Assembly: GCA_019240305.1 (NCBI GenBank)
Contig: JAFAYP010000573.1
Coordinates: 34,239-98,238 of the forward strand
From: Solirubrobacterales bacterium
GTDB taxonomy: Bacteria; Actinomycetota; Thermoleophilia; Solirubrobacterales; Solirubrobacteraceae
DNA length: 64,000 nt
Direction: 5' to 3'
Below, in pieces: positions 26,312-34,018 of the stretch. Numbering within the stretch: position 1 is the stretch's first letter; each line of letters begins with the position of its first letter. Position numbers and translations under genes: made by a program. The notes under the pieces were generated by a model. That model was not told the origin of the DNA and did not search any database. It was given only the letters and a program-made list of their open reading frames with translations.

Positions 26312-27261
26312 TTCTCGTCTGCGGCGCGGGCGGCTTCATCGGGGGCCACCTGGTGGAGCGGCTGCTGGCCGACGGCAAGGAGGTCCGCGCGGTTGACATC
26401 AAGCCGTGGGCTGCGTGGTGGCAGACGTATGCCGATGCTCAAAGCGTGTCGCTCTGTGACCTTCGGGATCCGATGGCATTCGTCGGCTCTGTGCGCGGGA
26501 TCGATGCGGTCTACAACCTTGCGTGCGATATGGGCGGCATGGGCTACATCGCGGCCCATAGGGCCGATTGCATGCTGTCCGTGTCGATCAACACGAACCT
26601 GCTGCAGCGGGCTTGGCGCTGGGGCGTCGACCGCTACTTCTACAGCAGTAGCGCGTGCGTCTATCCCGCCTATCGTCAGGCCCAGCCGGGCGCGGAGGGG
26701 CTGAAGGAGGCAGATGCTTACCCGGCCGATTGCGAGGACGGGTACGGCTGGGAGAAGCTGTTCTCCGAGCGACTGTGCCGTCACTTCGCGGAGGACTATG
26801 GGCTGGCGACGCGCGTCGCGCGCCTGCACAACTGTTACGGCCCGATGGGAACCTGGGCCGGCGGACGCGAGAAGGCCCCGGCCGCGATCTGCCGCAAGAT
26901 CGCCCAAGCGCAGCGCTCCGGCCATCACGAGATCGAGATCTGGGGCGACGGCGAGCAGACGCGCTCCTTCATGCACGTTGACGACTGCGTGGAGGGCATC
27001 CTGCGCATCATGCGCTCGTCCATGTCCGAGCCGATCAACCTCGGCAGCTCGGAACTCGTTTCGATCAATCAACTCGTGGATGCCGTCGAGGCGATCGCCG
27101 GGATCAAGGTTCGCCGTCGCTACGTGGATGGCCCCGAGGGCGTCCGTGGGCGGGCTAGTGACAACACGCTGATCCGATCGACCCTAGGCTGGGAGCCCTC
27201 GATCACGCTGGCAGAGGGGCTTCAGGGGACTTACCGCTGGATCTATGATCAGCTCGATTGA
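26308..27261 (+). CDS. NAD-dependent epimerase, GDP-mannose 3,5-epimerase-like
   Basis: GAGGFIGGHLVERLLADG; LACDMGGMGYI; SSSACVYP; DGYGWEKLFSERLC; NCYGPMGTWAGGREKAPAAICRK; EIWGDGEQTRSFMHVDDCVEGI. Confidence 0.9.
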   Translation: MILVCGAGGFIGGHLVERLLADGKEVRAVDIKPWAAWWQTYADAQSVSLCDLRDPMAFVGSVRGIDAVYNLACDMGGMGYIAAHRADCMLSVSINTNLLQRAWRWGVDRYFYSSSACVYPAYRQAQPGAEGLKEADAYPADCEDGYGWEKLFSERLCRHFAEDYGLATRVARLHNCYGPMGTWAGGREKAPAAICRKIAQAQRSGHHEIEIWGDGEQTRSFMHVDDCVEGILRIMRSSMSEPINLGSSELVSINQLVDAVEAIAGIKVRRRYVDGPEGVRGRASDNTLIRSTLGWEPSITLAEGLQGTYRWIYDQLD

Positions 27262-27919
27262 CCCGCCCGTGTTCATCACGGTGCGGGATCGTGTCGTGGA
27301 CCTGTGCCGACTGGTCGCGTGGCTTGAGCGCGCCGGGCACCAGCGGATCGTCCTGCTGGACAACGCGAGCACGTACGAGCCCGTCGTGGAGTACCTGCGC
27401 TCGACGCCGCACGATGTCGTCTGCTTGGGGAAGAACTTGGGCTCGCGGGCGCTCTGGCACGCCGGGCTGGCCCCACGCGACGAGTGGTTCGTGCTGACGG
27501 ACCCCGACGTGGTTCCCTTGGACGACTGCCCGCACGATGCGGTTCGGTACCTGCACGATCTCCTGCTGCGCTACGGCGGCCCGAAGGCGGCGCTCGGCCT
27601 GTACTTGGGCGACGTACCCGGGGATCTCGGGTGCCTTCCGTGGGAGCGGCAGCTGCTGGATCCGTGGCCTGGCGACAGCTGGCGCGGCAGGCTTGCCCCG
27701 GGGGTGTTCGACTCGCTGTCGGACACGACGTTCGCCCTGTACCCGCCCGGAGGCGCGTTCGGATATCACGCGCTGCGCACGGGGTGGCCGTACCAGGCGC
27801 GGCACATGCCGTGGTACGAGCCAGCTACGGACGAGGAGCGCGCCGAGCGCGCCTACTACCTGGCACACGCCAAGGGCGGCTGCGAGGGCTCAAGCTACAA
27901 AGACGGGCTGCAGGCCTAG
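27245..27919 (+). CDS. GT2-like glycosyltransferase
   Basis: VFITVRDRVVDLCRLVAWLERAGHQRIVLLDNASTYEPVVEYL...WFVLTDPDVVP. Confidence 0.65.
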   Translation: MISSIDPPVFITVRDRVVDLCRLVAWLERAGHQRIVLLDNASTYEPVVEYLRSTPHDVVCLGKNLGSRALWHAGLAPRDEWFVLTDPDVVPLDDCPHDAVRYLHDLLLRYGGPKAALGLYLGDVPGDLGCLPWERQLLDPWPGDSWRGRLAPGVFDSLSDTTFALYPPGGAFGYHALRTGWPYQARHMPWYEPATDEERAERAYYLAHAKGGCEGSSYKDGLQA

Positions 27920-27928
27920 GGGGTGCCG

Positions 27929-28123
27929 ATGCGACTTCAGTACTTGTGGCGCTGCGCCAAGTGTGGCGAAACGCTGTGGAGTATCGGGCGCCCTGCGCCC
28001 TGTCGCCACAGGTCGGCCGTGTATCAGACCACGACCTCGCGGCCGGCCAGCAGGGCCGTGCGGCGTCGAGGCGCGGAGCTTGTCGAAACGACGGCTGCGC
28101 CCGAGATGGAGGTCCGCCGATGA
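27929..28123 (+). CDS. zinc-ribbon small protein
   Basis: MRLQYLWRCAKCGETLWSIGRPAPCRHRSAVYQ. Confidence 0.5.
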   Translation: MRLQYLWRCAKCGETLWSIGRPAPCRHRSAVYQTTTSRPASRAVRRRGAELVETTAAPEMEVRR

Positions 28124-28458
28124 GCTTCAGTCAGACGATTATCACGCACCAGTGGGCCAACGCGGATCTGACGCCCGCTAGCGGCTCTATCACCTGCGCG
28201 CTCACCAAGAGGATCACGAACGGTGGTGTCAGCATCGTGCCGGCATCCGAGGTCAGCGTGAACCTCAACGGCAGTGGCGCGATCAGTCAGGCGCTGACCT
28301 CGAATGCCGACCCGGGGACGACGCCCACGGACTCGCAGTGGCGCATCGACGTGCGCGTGGCCGGCGCCACCGAGGAGTCGTATCTCATCACGGTGCCCCC
28401 AGGGCCGGGGACGGTCGACCTCGGGACGCTGCTGCCGGGCGCGGAGCAGATCCAATGA
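28120..28458 (+). CDS. virion-structural-type small protein
   Basis: MSFSQTIITHQWANADLTPASGSITCALTKRITNGG...; ATGA overlaps. Confidence 0.55.
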   Translation: MSFSQTIITHQWANADLTPASGSITCALTKRITNGGVSIVPASEVSVNLNGSGAISQALTSNADPGTTPTDSQWRIDVRVAGATEESYLITVPPGPGTVDLGTLLPGAEQIQ

Positions 28459-28835
28459 GCGCGCGACACCATCGCCACGACACGAGCCCGTTCGGGTCGG
28501 ACCGGTTCGGCTGCGCGGCTGAGCGGTTCGCCCGGCTCTTCGGCACGCCGCGGTTCATTGTGGCGCAGACGGGCGTCGTCATCGCGTGGATCGCGGTCAA
28601 CGGGGCGGCGGTCGCGCTGCGATTCGACCCGTATCCGTTCATCCTGCTCAACCTGCTGTTCAGCACGCAGGCGGCCTACGCGGCGCCGCTGATCCTGCTG
28701 GCGCAGACGCGTCAAGCGGATCGCGAGAGGCTGACGGCGGAAGCGGACGCGCGCCACCGGGAAGAGATCGCCGAGCGGCACTCGGAGATGCTGCGAGAGC
28801 TCCGTGCCCTCGTGGCCGAGGAGGGGCACCAGTGA
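28455..28835 (+). CDS. DUF1003-like membrane protein
   Basis: FGTPRFIVAQTGVVIAWIAVNGAAVALRFDPYPFILLNLLFSTQAAYAAPLILLAQTRQADRER. Confidence 0.8.
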   Translation: MSARHHRHDTSPFGSDRFGCAAERFARLFGTPRFIVAQTGVVIAWIAVNGAAVALRFDPYPFILLNLLFSTQAAYAAPLILLAQTRQADRERLTAEADARHREEIAERHSEMLRELRALVAEEGHQ

Positions 28836-29485
28836 GCTTCAACAGCAACGCCCTGTCGACGCAGTGGGGATCGTTCCTGGATTTGCAGAACGATCTCAAG
28901 CCCTTTTTGAATGTGCCGAGCTCTGACACGAGCCGCGATGTCGTCCTGCAGGACCTGATCGACGGCATCTCAGAGTGGGTCCAGCTCGAGGCCGGCCGGC
29001 CGCTCGCGAAGACGCGGTTCGAGTTCAAGTTCGACGGCAACTCGGGCTGGAAGGGCTCGTATCTCATGCTGCCGTACGTCCCGGTGCTCGAGGTTATCTC
29101 CGTCACCGAGTATTGGGGCTACTCCGGCCCGCACGTTCTGACGGAGCAGACGCCGACGAGCCAGGTCGACGGCTGGCAGTGCGAGTATCGCACCGGCCGC
29201 TTGACGCGCGTGTTCCAAGGCTTGATCCCCAAGCCGTGGTTCCCCGGCTCGGGGAACGTCATCGTGGAGTGGGATGCGGGATTCAACCCGGTCCCCAAGA
29301 GCGTCCAGCTCGCCACGAAGGAGGCCATCAAGTGGTATTGGGACAACACGCAGCAGCACTCGCGCAGCCGCCCGTCGGGCCAGGACGAGTGGAATAGGCC
29401 CGACCCGTCGCAGTTCTGGGGTTCTGTGATGCCGGCGATGATGCGCCCGCTGCTTGAGCAGTACGCGCAGGTAGGCATGGGGTGA
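28832..29485 (+). CDS. head-tail connector/adaptor protein
   Basis: gp6-like: VQLEAGRPLAKTRFEFKFDGNSG...VPVLEVISVTEYWG...VQLATKEAIKWYW. Confidence 0.65.
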   Translation: MSFNSNALSTQWGSFLDLQNDLKPFLNVPSSDTSRDVVLQDLIDGISEWVQLEAGRPLAKTRFEFKFDGNSGWKGSYLMLPYVPVLEVISVTEYWGYSGPHVLTEQTPTSQVDGWQCEYRTGRLTRVFQGLIPKPWFPGSGNVIVEWDAGFNPVPKSVQLATKEAIKWYWDNTQQHSRSRPSGQDEWNRPDPSQFWGSVMPAMMRPLLEQYAQVGMG

Positions 29486-30003
29486 GTCGCCTTGTCAGCA
29501 CGGTCCCGGGGGCGTTCGCGGCGTTCTACTCGCTGCTCGCCGCGGCGGGACAGGCGCAGAACCCTCCGATCTCCGTGTTCGCCCAAGCGCTCCAGCAGGA
29601 CGAGCCGAACTCGTACGTGCTGCTCGGCGGCTCCCCGGACGGGCAGCCGGGTATCCGGAACCACTCCTTCGAGCCTGCCTCTCTGGGGTCGCTGAACCAG
29701 TATGAGACGTTCGAGCTTTGGGGCTACGCCACGGCGTACCTCGGCAGCTTCGATCCGGCGTCGGCGCTGGCAGATACGTGGAGCCTGTATCAGGACGTCG
29801 TGATGGCGACGTTCGTCAACTACAGCGGTGGCAACGGGAGCCTCGGTGGCCCGGGCAGCGCGATCTTGGGCGCTTCGGCGCCGGCAACGCTGGAGCGGAT
29901 GCTTCCGGAGTGCGCTGACTACACGGGCGTGCCGACCGGGAGTGGCTTCGCTGGGGTCGTGGAGTTCTGCTACTCGTTCAAGTCCCGGATCACGGTTGCC
30001 TGA
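29482..30003 (+). CDS. head-tail joining/tail completion-like protein
   Basis: GTG start; position and size after connector. Confidence 0.45.
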   Translation: MSRLVSTVPGAFAAFYSLLAAAGQAQNPPISVFAQALQQDEPNSYVLLGGSPDGQPGIRNHSFEPASLGSLNQYETFELWGYATAYLGSFDPASALADTWSLYQDVVMATFVNYSGGNGSLGGPGSAILGASAPATLERMLPECADYTGVPTGSGFAGVVEFCYSFKSRITVA

Positions 30004-30565
30004 CGTCCGGGCGTTCTACCACGCGTGGCTGGACGGGGCGTGGGAGCGGCCGCACTTCGAGTTCGGGCAGGCTTGCGCCCAGAGCGGCTTCCCGGCCGAG
30101 GTCGTGGTGAACTGGTCCCGGGCGACGTCCGAAGCGCCGACGATCAACCTCGTTCGCGACTACGCGCTTGAGAACGATGGGGTGGTGCTCTACGCCCACA
30201 CGAAGGGCGCCGCGACCGTCGAGCCCTTTCGTGACCGTTGGCGTCGTTCCATGACAGCCCGCGTGGTGGCTCGCTGGCGCGAAAACCTAGCCCTCCTCGA
30301 GGACCACGACGCCGTGGGGTGCCACTGGCTGACCGAGGCCGAGTATCCCGGCATGTTCGGGACGATGACCGTGCCGGCGGATGGCTCGGGCTTCTTCGGG
30401 GGGAACTTCTGGATGGCGCGCTGCGACTACCTGCGAACCCTCCCGCCGTGCAAGGACGCGCCGCGGTGGCAGGCCGAGCAGTGGATCGGGATCAACCATC
30501 CTCGCGTGGTCGACCTGCTGCCGGGCTGGCCGCATGACAACAGGTGGCCCGAGCTGTGCGGGTGA
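29996..30565 (+). CDS. glycosyltransferase-like protein
   Basis: VVLYAHTKGAATVEPFRDRWRRSMTARVV...GSGFFGGNFWMARCDYLRTLPPCKDAPRWQAEQWIGINHP; TTG start overlapping upstream stop. Confidence 0.6.
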   Translation: MPDVRAFYHAWLDGAWERPHFEFGQACAQSGFPAEVVVNWSRATSEAPTINLVRDYALENDGVVLYAHTKGAATVEPFRDRWRRSMTARVVARWRENLALLEDHDAVGCHWLTEAEYPGMFGTMTVPADGSGFFGGNFWMARCDYLRTLPPCKDAPRWQAEQWIGINHPRVVDLLPGWPHDNRWPELCG

Positions 30566-31053
30566 TAATGCCCGTGGCCGGCGACGTCGATGATCGCGTG
30601 CGGGACGCCTTGGAGGCCACGGGCTGGCCGGTGTACGGCGTTGACGTTTCGATCTCGCCGCGAGCCTACTTCGATCTGCTGTTCGAGTACTGGGCGGATG
30701 GCGCAACCTTCACTGTGATCGAGCATGACATGGTGGTGCATGCGACCGCGCTCGAGGAGCTGGACGCCTGCCCGTACGAGTGGTGCGCCTTCCCGTACCG
30801 GTACGGCACGCATGAGCGCCACTACGGCCTTGGCTGCGCCAAGTTCGGCGAAGAGCTGATCGCCCGCAACCCGGATGCGATGCGCCGCGTGGGGACGATG
30901 CGGGACATGAACCACCCCGCTCGGCACTGGTGCAGGCTCGACGCGTGGTTGCAGGGCGTCGTGCTGCCCGGCAGTGGGGAGCACATGCACCGTCATGAGA
31001 GGTCGGTGCGTCATCTTGGCTGCGGCAATAGTCACGGCTGCATTCCCTCCTGA
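30562..31053 (+). CDS. glycosyltransferase-like protein (paralogue of A)
   Basis: TFTVIEHDMVVHATALEELDACPYEWCAFPYRY...HYGLGCAKFGEELIA; GTGA overlap. Confidence 0.55.
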   Translation: MIMPVAGDVDDRVRDALEATGWPVYGVDVSISPRAYFDLLFEYWADGATFTVIEHDMVVHATALEELDACPYEWCAFPYRYGTHERHYGLGCAKFGEELIARNPDAMRRVGTMRDMNHPARHWCRLDAWLQGVVLPGSGEHMHRHERSVRHLGCGNSHGCIPS

Positions 31054-31065
31054 AAGGAGCCCCAC

Positions 31066-31398
31066 GTGGGGACACGGTTGTACAACGGCGGCACGCAGCC
31101 GCTCGTCCCGGCTGGGCGCTGGGGCGATGGAGTCATAATGCCGGGCGAGTGGATCGAAGTGGATGATCCGGGCTCGTACGGGCCTCCCTGGCGGCGCGAC
31201 GATGAGGTCGAAGGGGAATCCTCGCCCAGGGCCCCGGAGGCCGCCCACGGCCCGGAGGTGGCCCGCGAGCCCCCCCCTGGCCTGGGTCCCGACGTGCGCG
31301 TGCTGGACAACGGAGATGTAGTGAGTCAGGCCGGCCAGGTGGTCGGGCATATCGACACTCAAGCGCCGGCAGCGTCGGCCGAAGGAGGTACCGCCTAA
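31066..31398 (+). CDS. hypothetical structural protein
   Basis: GTG start after ggagc; upstream of tail tube gene. Confidence 0.5.
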   Translation: MGTRLYNGGTQPLVPAGRWGDGVIMPGEWIEVDDPGSYGPPWRRDDEVEGESSPRAPEAAHGPEVAREPPPGLGPDVRVLDNGDVVSQAGQVVGHIDTQAPAASAEGGTA

Positions 31399-32415
31399 AT
31401 GGCCGGGATCGCAGGAGGGTTGGGCGGTGCAGTAGGCATCGCCGCCGAGTCTACGTACGGGACGTTCGTGTCCCCCACCAGGGCCCTTGAGGTTCGCTCC
31501 GCGAAGCTTCAGGAGGTTCCGCACATCGCGCAGGGCACCGGGCTTGCCTACGGGCGCACGGTCGACCTCGGCTCCCGTCGTGTCCCGATGTGGTACGACG
31601 CCAAGGGCGACGTCAATATGGAGTTCCTGAACTCCGGGATGGCGCTGCTGCTCAAGAACATCATGGGGTCGAACGCGTCGCTGACGCAGGTCGGCAGCAC
31701 GCCCGCCTACCAGATCGCGTGCAACTACGGGGTGCCGGACGGTCAGAACTACATGACCCTCCAGAACCTCGTGCCGGACACGGGCGGGAACATCCACTGC
31801 GAGACGTTCCACGGGTGCAAGATCACCAAGGCTACGTTCTCGATCGACCTGCAGAACCCGCTGATGCTGGACCTGTCGATCGACTCGCAGTACAAGGAGG
31901 AGGCAAGCGCCGCCTTCACCCCGTCCTACACGGCAAGCACTGCCATCTTCACCGCGTTCGGCATGCAGTTCAAGGCCGGGGCGCGTGGCTCTGAGGTGTT
32001 CGTGGACGGGGTGCGTAAGTTCTCGTTCAGCATCGAGCGCATCCTGAAGGTCGATCGCATCTATGTCGGCGGCAGCTACAAGGACGAGCCGACCACCAGC
32101 GGCGTGACGAAGATCACGGGTAGCATGGATGTCGACCTTCTGCCGACGAACAAGGCGGTGCTGTGGGATCTGATGCACACTCAGCTGCCGGTCCCGTCGA
32201 TCGTCGCGCAGTTCACCGGCCCGCAGATCGGAACGTCGGGCCAGTACAACATGCTGACCCTGAACCCGTGCGAGTGCTTCATCGACTCGGGCGGCACGCC
32301 GGAGCTCGCGGGGCCTGACATCGTGACCGCCACGCTGGCGTTCAGTGTTCTCACCGACCCGTCGAACGACAGCCCGCTGTCGGCGACGCTCGTCACCGCA
32401 GACTCGACGCTGTAG
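31399..32415 (+). CDS. major tail (tube) protein
   Basis: GGAVGIAAESTYGTFVSPTRALEVRSAKLQEVPH...; precedes chaperone and tape measure. Confidence 0.78.
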   Translation: MAGIAGGLGGAVGIAAESTYGTFVSPTRALEVRSAKLQEVPHIAQGTGLAYGRTVDLGSRRVPMWYDAKGDVNMEFLNSGMALLLKNIMGSNASLTQVGSTPAYQIACNYGVPDGQNYMTLQNLVPDTGGNIHCETFHGCKITKATFSIDLQNPLMLDLSIDSQYKEEASAAFTPSYTASTAIFTAFGMQFKAGARGSEVFVDGVRKFSFSIERILKVDRIYVGGSYKDEPTTSGVTKITGSMDVDLLPTNKAVLWDLMHTQLPVPSIVAQFTGPQIGTSGQYNMLTLNPCECFIDSGGTPELAGPDIVTATLAFSVLTDPSNDSPLSATLVTADSTL

Positions 32416-32778
32416 ATGGCAGCCAAGGACACGGATCTCTGGCGGATCACGTACGAGGGCGAGAAGTACACTCTCGCGCGCACGGACATCACCGTTGGGG
32501 TTCTGCGCCAGATGAAGAGCTGGTTCGGGCCCGCGTACGGCAAGTACCTGTCGTTTGTTCAGCTCCTGATCGAGGGTGACGCTGACGCGTGGGCGTGCGC
32601 GATCTGGATCGTGCTGCGTGCCTCGGGGCGGAACATCCGCACCCCGCAGAACCTCGACTTCGCGGTCAGCGAGGTTATGGCGGCGGACGATGATGACGAC
32701 GAGCTCGATCCCGAGCCCGTGCTCCCGGAGGCGGGGCCTACGCCGGACTCTTCCGGCAGCGACGCAACCCCCGCCTAG
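32416..32778 (+). CDS. tail assembly chaperone (gpG-like)
   Basis: Position between tail tube and tape measure; acidic C-terminus; overlaps -1-frame ORF. Confidence 0.7.
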   Translation: MAAKDTDLWRITYEGEKYTLARTDITVGVLRQMKSWFGPAYGKYLSFVQLLIEGDADAWACAIWIVLRASGRNIRTPQNLDFAVSEVMAADDDDDELDPEPVLPEAGPTPDSSGSDATPA

Positions 32779-32957
32779 ATCAGGACATCGACGAGCTTCG
32801 CAATACCTACCTGTTCGACCTCGCGGACATCTGCGGGCTGTCGGCCAGGGAGGTGGACGAGTGCTCGTTCATCGACTTTCTGATCTACCTGCAGGGGATC
32901 GACCATCGCCGGGAGATGCGGGTGCAGGCGCAGGAGGCCGGCATCTGGATCCCATAG
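32772..32957 (+). CDS. tail assembly chaperone frameshift extension (gpT-like, -1 frame)
   Basis: -1 frame continues RLDQDIDELRNTYLFDLADICGLSAREVDECSFIDFLIYLQGIDHRREMRVQAQEAGIWIP*; no good independent start. Confidence 0.6.
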   Translation, partial: RLDQDIDELRNTYLFDLADICGLSAREVDECSFIDFLIYLQGIDHRREMRVQAQEAGIWIP

Positions 32958-32972
32958 CCGACGGGAGGGCCG

Positions 32973-33428
32973 GTGGCATCTAACGTCAGCCCGACCGGCT
33001 CTCCCATTGTCGCGGACACGGCGGGGTTGTCGCGGCTCGCCCGGAACCTCCGGGCGGCGAGTCCGGAGGCGTGGAAGGCGTGCCGGCTGGCGATGCGCGC
33101 CGCGGCCGCTCCCGTGATGTCCGAGGCCCAAGCCCGCGCGGGATGGTCGACGCGCATTCCGGGCTCAATGCGTATCAGGCCGCGCGCTGGCACCGTAAAG
33201 ATCGTCGCGGGGGGCCCGGCGGCACCGGACGCCGCCCCGTACGAGCACCACGGGCTGCCAGGCAAGTTCCGGCACCCCCTGTTCGGCAATCGGGACTACT
33301 GGTACGACCAGACGGCACGGCCGTTCCTCGGGCCGGCCGCGGAGGCGGCGAAGGGCGAGGTCTCGGAGAAGCTGCTGGCAGCGGTGACAGAGGCCGTCAT
33401 GAGAGCGATCGAGGGGGGGCAGGCGTAA
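32973..33428 (+). CDS. HK97 gp10-like tail component
   Basis: LSRLARNLRAASPEAWKACRLAMRAAAAPVMSEAQARAG...FGNRDYWYDQTARPFLGPA. Confidence 0.7.
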   Translation: MASNVSPTGSPIVADTAGLSRLARNLRAASPEAWKACRLAMRAAAAPVMSEAQARAGWSTRIPGSMRIRPRAGTVKIVAGGPAAPDAAPYEHHGLPGKFRHPLFGNRDYWYDQTARPFLGPAAEAAKGEVSEKLLAAVTEAVMRAIEGGQA

Positions 33429-33433
33429 GAACC

Positions 33434-34018
33434 TTGCAACTGGTGGGTCAACGCTTTGGACGGCTGGTGGTATGTGCGCGAGAGGGCACAATTGGACACC
33501 ACTCTGCGTGGCTGTGTCGCTGCGACTGTGGAGCGACCAAGGTTGCTCCTGGGGTTGAGCTGAAGTCCGGTAAGGTGAAGTCGTGCGGCTGTTGGAAGCG
33601 GGATGTGGGTCGGTCGCGCGCGACCCACGGCCACTCTAGGGGTGGGCGCATGACGCCCACGTATCACGCGTGGGTGGGCATGATTCAGCGGTGCACGAAT
33701 CCGCGTAACGCGGATTACCCGTATTGGGGTGGTCGTGGCATCTCAGTATGCGACGAGTGGACCGCAGGGTTCGCGGCCTTCCTTGCGGACATGGGTGCCG
33801 CGCCTGCGGGTACCTCTCTGGATCGCATCGACGTAGACGGGAACTACGAGCCGGGCAATTGCCGATGGGCGACTCCTGTAGAGCAGTCAAACAGCCGGCG
33901 TCGCTCAATTCGAATCTCGCCTGGACTGTTGGCCGAAATAGACGCCGCGCGCGGGAACATGACGCGCAGCAAGTGGCTGGAGATGGCCGCTCGCGCTGCG
34001 CTGAGAGGTGGTGAGTAG
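33434..34018 (+). CDS. HNH/AP2-type homing-endonuclease-like protein
   Basis: VGQRFGRLVVCAREG...WLCRCDCGATKV...GNYEPGNCRWATPVEQSNSRR. Confidence 0.75.
   Translation: MQLVGQRFGRLVVCAREGTIGHHSAWLCRCDCGATKVAPGVELKSGKVKSCGCWKRDVGRSRATHGHSRGGRMTPTYHAWVGMIQRCTNPRNADYPYWGGRGISVCDEWTAGFAAFLADMGAAPAGTSLDRIDVDGNYEPGNCRWATPVEQSNSRRRSIRISPGLLAEIDAARGNMTRSKWLEMAARAALRGGE

Noticed and set aside
32576-32983. 135-aa ORF overlapping gpG as the gpT product
   Set aside because: Its frame is different from the -1 frame that carries the gpT-like sequence ending at 32957; the product is Arg/Gly-rich without similarity.
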